DNA from: Roseburia intestinalis L1-82
GTDB lineage: Bacteria > Bacillota > Clostridia > Lachnospirales > Lachnospiraceae
Direction of reading: 5' to 3'
DNA: 64,000 nucleotides
Assembly: GCF_900537995.1 (NCBI RefSeq)
Contig: NZ_LR027880.1
Coordinates: forward strand, 3,418,001 to 3,482,000
Shown here: in pieces, positions 51,517 to 60,817 of the stretch
Position numbering within the stretch: position 1 is the first letter of the stretch
Layout of the letters: each line of letters starts with the position of its first letter
Made by a program: the position numbers and the translations under genes
Notes under the pieces: model-generated
What the model was told of the DNA's origin: nothing
Database searches by the model: none
Seen by the model: only the letters and a program-made list of their open reading frames with translations

Positions 51517-52488
51517 TTACCTATTCCCGTCTGATACTTCCTGATTCCACAAACGTTTCCAGTACTCCGGACTCATCGTACATTTTAAGATCTGTTTCCT
51601 GCTCAGCTTTTTATACCGTTTGCCGAGCCGGTAACCAGCATACTTTCCAACACACTGGATTCCAAGTTCAAAGATAAGATACGGCTTTCCAATTGAGCAC
51701 AGATACTTCATCGTACTCTTTACCAGCTTCATTCCCTCCGCTTCCGAACTGATCTGCTCAAAGATCTCCGGATGCATGGTCTGTGAGACAGCCAGATCAA
51801 AATTGCGGTGAAACTGCTGTCTTACCGTATAGTTGTGGGAGTGAATGACTTTTGCTTCTGCCTCATATTTTACATAATATCCCGCAAAAACTGCTTTTGC
51901 GGCAAAAAACATATCTTCATTAAAAATAACCGGTGATTCGAATCCGCCAAGTTTATGAAACAGATCCACTCTGTAAGCCGCACATACATCGGAACAGAAA
52001 AACGTCTTGATCCCCATTTCTTCTATATCCGCTTTTCCCTTTTTCCTGCTTTCATCCGGATAATTAAAAGATCTTGTATAGCGTTCCACAATGCGGCAGT
52101 TTTCATTCGGAAGCTGTCTTGCATAACAGACAGCCGTATCCTCCTCTTCCAAACCCTTTACCAGATTTGCAACCAGATTTTTATCTGCCGGAACCGCATC
52201 CTGTGTCATAAAGATAACAATATCCGCATCGGAATGTTTCACGCCACACATTCTGGTACCGCCATGATCAAACATTTCTTTGCTGATATGATACAGCGTA
52301 TACTCACATGGAAGTCCACAAAGACTCTGTTCGATCGGATACTTTTCCACAGCTTCTTTCCACAATTTTTCTTCTGTGTTTAAAATAATGACCCTATGAA
52401 CGACAAAGGTCTGCTCCTGCAGTTTTTGCAGGAGCAGACAAAATGTGTCATCCGGTCTGTAAGTCGGTATGATCAGATCTGCTTTCAT
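51517..52488 (-). CDS. glycosyltransferase family 2, rhamnosyltransferase-like
   Basis: 323 residues. GT-A fold: DLIIPTYRPDDTFCLLLQKL at the start, YHISKEMFDHGGTRMCGV near 67 (the FDHGGTR motif typical of bacterial rhamnosyltransferases), IVIFMTQDAVPADKNL near 92, GGFESPVIFNEDMFFAAKAVFAGY near 180. No TM. Its ATG overlaps the stop of the LCP gene (TAATG), so the two are coupled. Likely transfers rhamnose or a similar deoxysugar to a lipid-linked surface glycan; donor is inferred. Confidence 0.85.
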   Translation of the reverse strand: MKADLIIPTYRPDDTFCLLLQKLQEQTFVVHRVIILNTEEKLWKEAVEKYPIEQSLCGLPCEYTLYHISKEMFDHGGTRMCGVKHSDADIVIFMTQDAVPADKNLVANLVKGLEEEDTAVCYARQLPNENCRIVERYTRSFNYPDESRKKGKADIEEMGIKTFFCSDVCAAYRVDLFHKLGGFESPVIFNEDMFFAAKAVFAGYYVKYEAEAKVIHSHNYTVRQQFHRNFDLAVSQTMHPEIFEQISSEAEGMKLVKSTMKYLCSIGKPYLIFELGIQCVGKYAGYRLGKRYKKLSRKQILKCTMSPEYWKRLWNQEVSDGNR

Positions 52489-53591
52489 TAATATCCTTCT
52501 CCCTGATGGAATCCGGTATCATTGACAATCTGAGCACTGTTATTCTTGACTGTATCGGTCGGTGCATATTCATTATCATCGTATAAAAATACATGAAGCT
52601 GTTTTACGTTGGATTCAAGATCACATGGTACAACAACGCTTCCCTTATTTCCAAGTGTTGTCGTATTCTTCTCAAACGGGAAACCTATTGTCTCACCAAG
52701 GCTGTAATTGAATACTTTTGCGGCAAGAGAAATCAGTTCTGTATTTGAAAAACTTGTCTTGATATCACCAAATAATTCGTCGATCAGGCTGTTGATCGTA
52801 GTAAGATTTGCCTTCTGCGCTTTCTGTACCATTGCAGTAAGAACAGTACGCTGGCGTTCTGTACGCTTATAATCATCTCCTGCAGTATAACGGATACGCG
52901 CATACGCACATGCCTGAACACCATCCATCTCTACATTTGTTCCGCCACCGGATAAGTACTTGGAATTATTTTTGGTCAGTTTATTGATCTCATCCATATA
53001 ACCATGCATCAGCACAGCCTCTTCATCAGACACCTCCGGGATCGTAACTCCGCCCAGAAGATCTACACATTCAACAACTGCATTAAAGTCCACTGTTACA
53101 TAATCGGTAATGTCCATATCCAGGTTTTTATTTAACATGGTAATTGCCTGCTCCGGACCACCTTTTGCATATGCGGAATTACATTTCTTAAAAGTACCGC
53201 CTCCGATATCCAGATAACTGTCTCGATATACAGATACCAGCTTTACCGCATGTGTATCATTATTGATACTTGCGATCATGATAACATCACTGTTACCTTT
53301 GGAGAGATTACCGTTTGAACGGTTATCAAGACCAAACAGTGCGATTGTTGTATAACCTGCCATGATTTCCTGTGACTCCGAAGATAATCCCTCATTTACC
53401 TCGATATCTTCTTTATTGAAGCTTGTGTCTTTCTGGATCTTTGAAAGTTTTACCGTAACAAACAACACTGCTGCTAAAATCAGCAATACAAGAATCTCAA
53501 TTACAACGATAATGAGTCTGTTTTTCTGCTTCTTTCTTCTTTTTGACGCTTTGCTGTGTGCCCCGCTTCTTCCCTGTACTGTTTTACTCAT
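52488..53591 (-). CDS. LytR-CpsA-Psr (LCP) family glycopolymer transferase
   Basis: 367 residues. Short basic cytosolic tail (SKASKRRKKQKNR), one TM near 25-48, then the extracellular LCP domain: LFGLDNRSNGNLSKGNSDVIMIASIN near 84, VSVYRDSYLDIG near 118 with conserved Arg, NSAYAKGGPEQAITMLNKN near 137, ACAYARIRYTAGDDYKRTERQRTVL near 230. Family knowledge: transfers undecaprenyl-linked glycopolymers to peptidoglycan. Sits between the priming sugar transferase (12 bp) and the GT2 (1-bp overlap), so it probably anchors this cluster's polymer to the wall. Confidence 0.93.
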   Translation of the reverse strand: MSKTVQGRSGAHSKASKRRKKQKNRLIIVVIEILVLLILAAVLFVTVKLSKIQKDTSFNKEDIEVNEGLSSESQEIMAGYTTIALFGLDNRSNGNLSKGNSDVIMIASINNDTHAVKLVSVYRDSYLDIGGGTFKKCNSAYAKGGPEQAITMLNKNLDMDITDYVTVDFNAVVECVDLLGGVTIPEVSDEEAVLMHGYMDEINKLTKNNSKYLSGGGTNVEMDGVQACAYARIRYTAGDDYKRTERQRTVLTAMVQKAQKANLTTINSLIDELFGDIKTSFSNTELISLAAKVFNYSLGETIGFPFEKNTTTLGNKGSVVVPCDLESNVKQLHVFLYDDNEYAPTDTVKNNSAQIVNDTGFHQGEGY

Positions 53592-53603
53592 AAATGTTTT
53601 CTC

Positions 53604-55022
53604 CTAATATGCATTTTTATTTATAAAACCCTTGAAGACGGTAAGAAACAAGATTTTAATATCCAGCCCTATCGTCCAGTTTTCAATATAGTAAAGATCA
53701 TGTTCGATCCGCTTGCGGATGGATGTATCTCCCCGATATCCATTGACCTGTGCCCATCCGGTCATGCCGGGACGTACCTGATGTTTGATCATATAACGCG
53801 GTATCTCTTCCCGGAATTTTTCCACATACTGCGGCCGCTCCGGTCTTGGTCCAACAAGGCTCATATCACCTTTTAACACGTTAAACAACTGGGGAAACTC
53901 ATCAAGGCTCGTCTTGCGCAGAAATCTGCCAATCTTTGTGATCCGCGGATCATCTTTATGTGTCCAGCCTTTGCGTTCTTCTTCCTCAGTCTGCACATAC
54001 ATGGTGCGGAACTTATACATGCGGAATGGTTCATTATGCAGTCCGACACGCTCCTGCTTAAAGATCAGCGGTCCTTTTGAAGTCACTTTGACTGCAATTG
54101 CTGTAAGCAGCATAATGGGCGAAAAAAGCACGATACAGATCAGTGAACCCACAATATCCATACACCGTTTTACAAGTGCATTAAACGTGTTTGACAACGG
54201 TACATAACGGATATTAATAACAGGAAGTCCCAAAAGATCCTCCGTGTACGGCTTCGTCGGAATAATATTTCCATAATCCGGAATAAATTTGGTATGAACT
54301 CCGGATTTTTCACATTCCGCAACGATCTTTTCCAGCTTATAATACTCTTCCAGTCCAAGTGTGATCGCAATCTCGTCTAACTTGTTCTCCGGCAGGATAT
54401 AAAGCAGATTGCCAACGCTTCCAATGACCTTTACCCCTTTATAAGTCGTCCCTCTCGCTATATTGTCGTCTAAAATTCCCCTGACATTGTATCCCCACTG
54501 CGGATTCTGCTGTATCCGGTCTATATACTGCTCCGCAGCACGGGAATATCCCACAAGGAGTACATGCTTCAGATTATAACCGTTTTTGCGTATTGTGCGC
54601 AGAAACTGACGTATCAGCAGACGGAACGACTCTTCTAATACCGTGTTGATCGCAAAGAAATAAAAGAACATCTCACGGGAAAAATTTCGAAACTGATCCA
54701 CATAAGACTGCAGGTTGTACAATACTGTAAAAATCAACAGAAAACCTACAATGTTCGCCATCACGACATTGGAAAACTCTAACCGCCGTCCCTGTACCCG
54801 CTTTGGCGTATACAGGTTAAACGCATAATACAAAATCAGATACAACGGAACAATCACGACCAGTGCCTTCATGTAAAATCCAAATGACAGTGCACCACCC
54901 GGTGAGTCCAAAATACCGCTCGAAAACTTCAGCCACCATGCCAGGATATATGATACCACAATGACAAACGCATCTATGATCACATGCAGTCTGTTAAAAT
55001 GCTGTTGATTATCTTTTATCAT
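53604..55022 (-). CDS. polyprenyl glycosylphosphotransferase (priming sugar transferase, WbaP/CpsE type)
   Basis: 472 residues. Four to five N-terminal TMs, a Rossmann-like CoA-binding domain (VLLVGYSRAAEQYIDRIQQN near 156), a further TM near 290 and the C-terminal catalytic domain with KGPLIFKQERVGLHNEPFRMYKFRTM, SLDEFPQLFNVLKGDMSLVGPRPERP and RPGMTGWAQVNGYRGDTS. Transfers a hexose-1-phosphate to undecaprenyl phosphate, the first step of polymer synthesis. Own promoter at 55063-55091; first gene of the downstream half of the glycan cluster. Confidence 0.95.
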   Translation of the reverse strand: MIKDNQQHFNRLHVIIDAFVIVVSYILAWWLKFSSGILDSPGGALSFGFYMKALVVIVPLYLILYYAFNLYTPKRVQGRRLEFSNVVMANIVGFLLIFTVLYNLQSYVDQFRNFSREMFFYFFAINTVLEESFRLLIRQFLRTIRKNGYNLKHVLLVGYSRAAEQYIDRIQQNPQWGYNVRGILDDNIARGTTYKGVKVIGSVGNLLYILPENKLDEIAITLGLEEYYKLEKIVAECEKSGVHTKFIPDYGNIIPTKPYTEDLLGLPVINIRYVPLSNTFNALVKRCMDIVGSLICIVLFSPIMLLTAIAVKVTSKGPLIFKQERVGLHNEPFRMYKFRTMYVQTEEEERKGWTHKDDPRITKIGRFLRKTSLDEFPQLFNVLKGDMSLVGPRPERPQYVEKFREEIPRYMIKHQVRPGMTGWAQVNGYRGDTSIRKRIEHDLYYIENWTIGLDIKILFLTVFKGFINKNAY

Positions 55023-55062
55023 AATGTCATCCTTTTTTCATTTTCAAGCTACCATAAAAATA

Positions 55063-55091
55063 ATAATACAATAATTTTCCAGAAAGCACAA
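55063..55091 (-). promoter_or_regulatory. sigma-A promoter of the sugar-transferase/LCP operon
   Basis: Minus-strand TTGTGC (55091-55086), 17-nt spacer, TATTAT (55068-55063), about 40 bp before the start codon. Splits the glycan cluster into two transcription units. Confidence 0.6.
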
Positions 55092-55169
55092 CTTCTTTTT
55101 CTTAAAACTCTTGTCACAATTTCTTAATTATTTCTTTATTATTCTTTGATGCTCAAACGTTTTTTCCCG

Positions 55170-56126
55170 TTATCTGTGCGATAATACGCGAAATATATTT
55201 GTAATGAGTTCCCACTCAATTTTTACATAATTGCGAAGATTTCCAACCTTAAAGCGGACTTTTCTGCATGTTCTGCACTGCCCGATTCCCTCTGCAATGC
55301 CCTCTAAATAACGGCGTCCAAATCCTTTTTTGCAGAAAAACAGCCATTTTACCAAAACACCGGCAAATAAAAACGGCAGATTGATCAAAAACTGCAGCAA
55401 CGGCATATTTTTATAGATCACAAACATGGAATTGCGTGCGGCAAGAAATACTTTTTTTTCATTGTAGCGCGAACCTGTCGTCGCACTCCCGACATGATAC
55501 ACTTTTGCATCCGGGATATAACGGTTGCGGTATCCTGCGATCCTTGCACGGTAACCGAGATCGAGATCCTCAAGATAAGCAAAATGTTTTTCATCCATCA
55601 CACCAATCTGTTTTAACACGGACATCCGGTAGATGACCGCTCCTCCACAACAGGAAAAAACATCCGTCTGTTTTCCATAATCTGCGGCAGGTCTGCCCTT
55701 TCCACGCGCAACTGCCCAGCCCGGCAGCGTATAGAGATCCCCCGCATTGTCAAGCAGCTCTCTCTGTTTAAAATCAAGCATCTGCGCGCCACAGGAAAAA
55801 ATACGTTCCGACTGCCGGATTCCTTTTAACAGCTCCTCCACAAAATGCGGCTCTGCCTCGGTATCATTGTTCAGTAAGATCGCATATGGTGTTGTTGTCA
55901 TTTCAAAGCCAAGGTTTACCGCACCACAAAATCCGGTATTTTCCGGCAGTGCGACCATTTCCATGTAAAGGCTCTCCGATGTCACGTCCGTGCTGCCATC
56001 CTTAGAGCCATTGTCGATCACAAGCAGTTTAAATTCCTGACAGGTCTGCCGTTCGAGTGTCTTTATGCAGTTTTCCAAAAGCTTTTTTCCGTTGTAGTTC
56101 GGAATGATAATCGTAACTTCCGTCAT
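55170..56126 (-). CDS. glycosyltransferase family 2
   Basis: 318 residues. VTIIIPNYNGKKLLENCIKTL, LLVIDNGSKDGSTDV near 33, ENTGFCGAVNLGFEMT near 61, ILLNNDTEAEP near 78, and YLEDLDLGYRARIAGYRNRYIP near 186 in the acceptor half. One hydrophobic segment near 250 (LINLPFLFAGVLVKWLFF). Starts 11 nt after the upstream tandem-domain GT, so same operon. Pattern resembles rhamnosyl- and N-acetylglucosaminyl transferases of O-antigen clusters; sugar unknown. Confidence 0.87.
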   Translation of the reverse strand: MTEVTIIIPNYNGKKLLENCIKTLERQTCQEFKLLVIDNGSKDGSTDVTSESLYMEMVALPENTGFCGAVNLGFEMTTTPYAILLNNDTEAEPHFVEELLKGIRQSERIFSCGAQMLDFKQRELLDNAGDLYTLPGWAVARGKGRPAADYGKQTDVFSCCGGAVIYRMSVLKQIGVMDEKHFAYLEDLDLGYRARIAGYRNRYIPDAKVYHVGSATTGSRYNEKKVFLAARNSMFVIYKNMPLLQFLINLPFLFAGVLVKWLFFCKKGFGRRYLEGIAEGIGQCRTCRKVRFKVGNLRNYVKIEWELITNIFRVLSHR

Positions 56127-56137
56127 CTATCCTCCAT

Positions 56138-58078
56138 TCAGCTGTTATCCTTCAGAGAATAATTATTATAAACCGAAGAAAAATTTGGATTGTAATACGG
56201 ATCTCCGTTTTTTAAGATACCGATCCAGTGATTTCTCATGTATTCGATCTCACGCTGGAAACGCGCTGTTTTTTCCGGTGAATCTTCCGCCCCGCGGGAT
56301 TTCGATTCATAATGATATGCCTGCACATGCGGCTCGTAGACAACTAATTTCCCGAGTCTGCGCACCTTCAGACAGAAATCCACATCATTAAACGCAACTG
56401 CAAGCTGCTCCTCAAAACCGCCTGCCTGCTCATAAATCTCTCTTTTTACCATCAGACATGCCGCCGTGACTGCGCTGTAATCAAGCTGGAGGGATGCCTT
56501 ATGCATGTACCCGCTCCGGTCCCCGGCAAGACCGACAAACATGTTATCTCCGATGCCGCGCGCACTTCCGCCAATTCCCACTACGATCCCGGCATGCTGG
56601 ATCGTGTGATCCTGATAAAACAGTTTTGCGCCGACGATTCCTACTTCTTCCCGCAGGCAGCTTCCAAGCATCCGCTTCATCCAGTCATTTCCGATCATTT
56701 CAATGTCATTGTTCATCAGAAGGTAATAGCTGCCTTTTGCAAATTTTACACCGAAATTATTTAACTTCGAATAGTTAAATCCTTCCATATAGACTGCAAC
56801 ACAGATGCGCTGTCCGCCTGCAAGTTTTCCCTCCATGCAGCGTGTTCCATCAACGGTCGTTTCCTGCGGCGCAATGTCCCCATAATAACGGAAAGTATCT
56901 TCGCAGCTGTTGTTTTCCACCACAATAACTTCATAATTGCCATACGAAGACTTTTCGATCGCAGCAATACATTTCCGTAAGGTTTCCACCTCATCCTTAC
57001 TTGGTATGATGATCGACACAAGCGGCTGCTCTGTCAGAGGATACTCCACCTCATAAAATCCCATATCCTTCGTCGGCGTCACGACAGCATCCACGCCAAG
57101 GCGTTTTAAATGTTCCCCGATCGCACGTTTTCCCGCATCCACTGCATACTGCTTGGAAAACGGATTCTCAGAGGTCGACTCTTTGTGGCATCTCCAGTGG
57201 TATAAGATCCTTGGAATGTGCCCGATCGCCCCTGCCTGTTCCGCACAGCGGAGAATAAAATCATAATCCTGTGCCCCGTCAAAATCAGAACGGATTCCGC
57301 CAACCCGGTCGAGAAGTGATCTCTTTACTGCAAGGAAATGCGTGATGTAATTATTTGAACGGAGCAGATCGATGTTAAAGTCCGGCTTTAAATGCGGCTG
57401 AAAATGTGTTTTTCCATCCATATCGACTTTGTCTTCATCCGTATAAAGCATCTCGTAGTCATTACCGTCTTCCCGGTAGACCGTCGCTGCAAGCCCATCC
57501 TCATCGTGGAATCCCTGCCGGATCATTTTTACCATCTCAAACAGTGCATCCGGCGCAAGCAGATCATCATGATCCATAAATGCGATCCAGTCTCCGTCCG
57601 CCAGTGCGATCGCCGCATTTGTATTTCCCGCGATCCCCTGATTTTCGGTCAGACATTCATACTTGATCCGCGCATCTGCAGATGCATATTCATTTGCAAT
57701 ACTCTGCACCAAAGACGCTTTCGGATCCGCATCTTCATCCCCGGCTCCGCTTCCATCCGCAAGGCATAACTGCCAGTTGCCATAGGTCTGCGCCTGTACG
57801 GACTCTATCATCGCGCGCAGAAAAGTTTCCGGTGTCTTAAAAAGCGGCACCACGATACTGATCTTTGGCGCATCGTTCCATTTTTCTGCCTGCTTTTTCT
57901 GTTTCTCTATCTGCTCCGCTGTCGCCTTATGTTTTTCATACCATGGCTCATACGGAACATTTTCTGCCTCCATCTTTTCCTGGAGACGGATGATAAATTC
58001 TTTCCATCCATAATGTTTCAGATAGCGGAATCCCTTCACAACTTTCTGAACGGTTATTTTCTGAAAAATTGACTTCAT
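56138..58078 (-). CDS. tandem-domain glycosyltransferase (two GT2 domains)
   Basis: 646 residues from the ATG at 58078, which lies just after the stop of the zinc-ribbon gene; upstream starts overlap it. First GT2 about 75-330 (ISIVVPLFKTPETFLRAMIE, TYGNWQLCLADGSG, MDHDDLLAPDALFEMV, HWRCHKES), second about 360-640 (VSIIIPSKDEVETLRKCIAA, VIVVENNSCEDTFRYYG, LLMNNDIEMIG, HAGIVVGIGG, AFNDVDFCLKVRRLGKLVVY). Close paralogue of the larger enzyme at 58313-60802. Bifunctional enzymes of this kind add two sugars in turn. Confidence 0.87.
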   Translation of the reverse strand: MKSIFQKITVQKVVKGFRYLKHYGWKEFIIRLQEKMEAENVPYEPWYEKHKATAEQIEKQKKQAEKWNDAPKISIVVPLFKTPETFLRAMIESVQAQTYGNWQLCLADGSGAGDEDADPKASLVQSIANEYASADARIKYECLTENQGIAGNTNAAIALADGDWIAFMDHDDLLAPDALFEMVKMIRQGFHDEDGLAATVYREDGNDYEMLYTDEDKVDMDGKTHFQPHLKPDFNIDLLRSNNYITHFLAVKRSLLDRVGGIRSDFDGAQDYDFILRCAEQAGAIGHIPRILYHWRCHKESTSENPFSKQYAVDAGKRAIGEHLKRLGVDAVVTPTKDMGFYEVEYPLTEQPLVSIIIPSKDEVETLRKCIAAIEKSSYGNYEVIVVENNSCEDTFRYYGDIAPQETTVDGTRCMEGKLAGGQRICVAVYMEGFNYSKLNNFGVKFAKGSYYLLMNNDIEMIGNDWMKRMLGSCLREEVGIVGAKLFYQDHTIQHAGIVVGIGGSARGIGDNMFVGLAGDRSGYMHKASLQLDYSAVTAACLMVKREIYEQAGGFEEQLAVAFNDVDFCLKVRRLGKLVVYEPHVQAYHYESKSRGAEDSPEKTARFQREIEYMRNHWIGILKNGDPYYNPNFSSVYNNYSLKDNS

Positions 58079-58080
58079 GT

Positions 58081-58281
58081 TTATTTTTTCGCTTTCTGAT
58101 GGATATAGAGCCATCCGTTTGCGTAATCCTTTCGTTCCTCCTCCGACATTGAGGTGAATGCGTCAAAATCCACCTTTGCCAGCGTCATCTGCTCGTTTCC
58201 ACATTTAAAGCACTCCACATCTTTGCGTCTTGATACGACACGCATCCATCCGCATTCCGGGCAAATAAATACTTTCATCAT
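58081..58281 (-). CDS. small zinc-ribbon protein inside the glycan operon
   Basis: 66 residues with two CxxC knuckles: CPECGWMRVVSRRKDVECFKCG. The rest (FDAFTSMSEEERKDYANGWLY) is helical and acidic. GAGG precedes the ATG. It lies between two paralogous tandem-domain glycosyltransferases, 31 bp from one and 2 bp from the other, so it is clearly part of the operon. Function unknown; a metal-binding partner or small regulator of the transferases is a guess. Confidence 0.7.
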   Translation of the reverse strand: MMKVFICPECGWMRVVSRRKDVECFKCGNEQMTLAKVDFDAFTSMSEEERKDYANGWLYIHQKAKK

Positions 58282-58312
58282 AGGAACTGCTGCCTCTCTT
58301 CTTTCTTACTGC

Positions 58313-60802
58313 CTATTTGCGCAGGGAAAAATCTGAATTATCCAGTGTCAGGTTCGGATTATAATACGGATCTCCCTGCTCAATGATCTCTCTCCATGAA
58401 CGAAGCAGTGTATCCACCTCGTCATTAAACCGCTCCACTTTTTCCGGTGAATCCTCATATCCTCTGGATTTCGACTCATAATGGAACCACTCTGCATATG
58501 GATCATAGACCACAAGCTTTCCTGTTTTGCGCACTTTCAGACAAAAATCAATGTCATTAAATGCAACCGCAAGTTCTTCCGTCAGTCCGCCGACCTCATC
58601 AAACACACTGCGCTTTACCATCATACAGGCCGCAGTGACAGCCGAATAATCCTGCGCACACAAAATTCTGCCAAAATAACCGGTATCGTAACGCGGTTTG
58701 CCGATAAATGCATGTCCCGCGGTCCCGCCAAATCCTAAAACGACTCCGGCATGCTGGATCGTCTCATCCTCGTATAACAGCTTTGCACCGACAATTCCAA
58801 CATCCCCGCGCATACAATAACCTAACATCTCACCGATCGCGCCACCGTCGATCATTTCCGTATCATTGTTGAGGAGTAACAGATACGAACCCTTTGCGGC
58901 ATCCGCACCGAAATTGTTGATCTTTGAATAATTAAAGCCACCCTCATAAAAAACAACATGTACATTTTCACGCATTGTCTCAAGATCTTTGTAATAATCA
59001 AAGGTTTCCTGCTCGGTACTGTTATTTTCTACAATAATAAACTCGATGTTCGGGTAAGTGGTTTTTTCGAGAATGGAATTAACGCATGTTTCTAAATCTT
59101 TCCTGTGATCTTTATTTGGAATAATGATCGATACCAGCGGTTTTTCCTTCCAGTCATATTTTGTCCGGTACATCCCGTAAAATGCTGCATTTTCCACAGC
59201 TGCCGGAACCCCAATCCTGCTATAATGTGCCTCTATCGCACGTCTTCCTGCCTCGAACGCATACAGCTTGCTCTCCGGATTTGCAGCCGTAGACTGCATA
59301 TGACATCTCCAGTGATACAAAATCTTTGGAATATGTCTGATATTCTTCGCATTCTCACAACATCTTAAGATAAAATCAAGATCCTGTGCCCCGTCATATT
59401 CACTGCAAAATCCACCTGCCATATCCACAAGCTCTTTTTTAGCCGCAAACAGGTGACAGATATAATTGACACTGCACAAAAGATCGAGATCAAAATCCGG
59501 TTTAAAATGAGGTTCAAATCTCTTTTTTCCATCCATGCTGATCTTATCTTCGTCTGAATATAAGACATCAATACTGCGATCCTGATTTAAGGCATCTGCC
59601 AGTTCATAGAGCGCATTCGCAGGAACAATATCATCATGGTCAGCCAGGACGATATAGTCACCTGCTGCCAGTGCAAGCGCTGCGTTCGTATTGCCGGATA
59701 TTCCAAGATTCTTTGGAAGTGTTGTAAATGTAATCCTTTTATCCGCTTTCGCATACTGCTCTAAGAGCGGTGTCAGCTCCGTTACAGGTGCCTGTCCGTT
59801 TTCCGCAGTCCCCGCATCATCCCCTGACAGACTGCCGTCCGCTAAGCATAACTGCCAGTTACCATAAGTCTGTGCCTGTATGGATCCGATCATTTCTTTT
59901 AAAAATTCCGGTTTTGTCCGATACAGCGGCACGACGACGGAAAACAAGGGCTGATAAGAAAATGTCCGTTTTCTCTGTTCCTCAAGTTCTTCTTTTTTTA
60001 CATCATATTTTTGACACCATGCGTCATAGGAGGTTTCCGATTTCCCCCCTAATTTATTTTCGATCTTGTGGATCGTTGCAGACAGTCCGTTCCGCTCTAA
60101 ATAGCGGAGTGCATCCTGTGATTTTTCCAGAATATACTGCCATCTGCCTCCATCATCCCACTTTCTTAACCGGGTGCGGGAGTAATGTTCTGCATTGCGC
60201 ATTTCAAGGAAAAACTTTTTGTTATCATCCTTTCGCGGAATCGACGCCTGGATCATAAACCCTGGTTTTGCCTGTATGTCGCATTCCGGAAATACAGAGA
60301 GCAGATCTTTCCGGAAATAGTGATCCGTCTTTACCTGAAGCTTCTGTCTGCGGTTATCCAGCAGATAAAGATTCACTTCTCCTGCCCCCATGCACCAGCC
60401 GGTCACCGTCACGGTGTCCTCATCGCGGTGGCAGTTTTCAATATAATATTCCAGTCTGCTTTCCCTTACGCGCAGTTTTCCGGTTGAAACAGCATACGCT
60501 CTTTTTTTACTTTCTCCGTCATCCGTAAAAATTTCAAACTTCTTTTTTTCACGCCAGTCTTTCGGCAGCGTCACGATCCCGACAACTTCCTCATTGATTT
60601 CATTGATCGTCCCAAGATATTTCTGGCGAACCTCAGCACCTTTGTTTACTGTAAGGGCAGCCGGCAGCTTTTCGCCATCCAGATAAGCCTGAACTTCCCT
60701 GCCGGATGCTTTTCCGTCATAAAACCAGCCGACGAACACCAGCATATCCGGCTCATTCAGATGGAATCTGAGTTTTTCCACAAAAAATTTATGTGTATCC
60801 AT
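58313..60802 (-). CDS. large glycosyltransferase: N-terminal beta domains plus two GT2 domains
   Basis: 829 residues from the ATG at 60802 (GGAAGG 7 nt upstream). Residues 1-220 form two beta-rich modules (FVGWFYDGKASGREVQAYLDG; VTGWCMGAGEVNLYLLDNRRQ) like those seen before GT2 domains in clostridial polymer enzymes. First GT2 about 285-560 (FSVVVPLYRTKPEFLKEMIG, TYGNWQLCLADGS, LADHDDIVP, HWRCHMQS), second about 565-829 (VSIIIPNKDHRKDLETCVNS, FIIVENNSTEQETFDYY, LLLNNDTEMIDG). Paralogous to 56138-58078 and encoded between it and UDP-glucose dehydrogenase. Confidence 0.87.
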   Translation of the reverse strand: MDTHKFFVEKLRFHLNEPDMLVFVGWFYDGKASGREVQAYLDGEKLPAALTVNKGAEVRQKYLGTINEINEEVVGIVTLPKDWREKKKFEIFTDDGESKKRAYAVSTGKLRVRESRLEYYIENCHRDEDTVTVTGWCMGAGEVNLYLLDNRRQKLQVKTDHYFRKDLLSVFPECDIQAKPGFMIQASIPRKDDNKKFFLEMRNAEHYSRTRLRKWDDGGRWQYILEKSQDALRYLERNGLSATIHKIENKLGGKSETSYDAWCQKYDVKKEELEEQRKRTFSYQPLFSVVVPLYRTKPEFLKEMIGSIQAQTYGNWQLCLADGSLSGDDAGTAENGQAPVTELTPLLEQYAKADKRITFTTLPKNLGISGNTNAALALAAGDYIVLADHDDIVPANALYELADALNQDRSIDVLYSDEDKISMDGKKRFEPHFKPDFDLDLLCSVNYICHLFAAKKELVDMAGGFCSEYDGAQDLDFILRCCENAKNIRHIPKILYHWRCHMQSTAANPESKLYAFEAGRRAIEAHYSRIGVPAAVENAAFYGMYRTKYDWKEKPLVSIIIPNKDHRKDLETCVNSILEKTTYPNIEFIIVENNSTEQETFDYYKDLETMRENVHVVFYEGGFNYSKINNFGADAAKGSYLLLLNNDTEMIDGGAIGEMLGYCMRGDVGIVGAKLLYEDETIQHAGVVLGFGGTAGHAFIGKPRYDTGYFGRILCAQDYSAVTAACMMVKRSVFDEVGGLTEELAVAFNDIDFCLKVRKTGKLVVYDPYAEWFHYESKSRGYEDSPEKVERFNDEVDTLLRSWREIIEQGDPYYNPNLTLDNSDFSLRK

Positions 60803-60817
60803 ATGCGGTCCTTCCAA

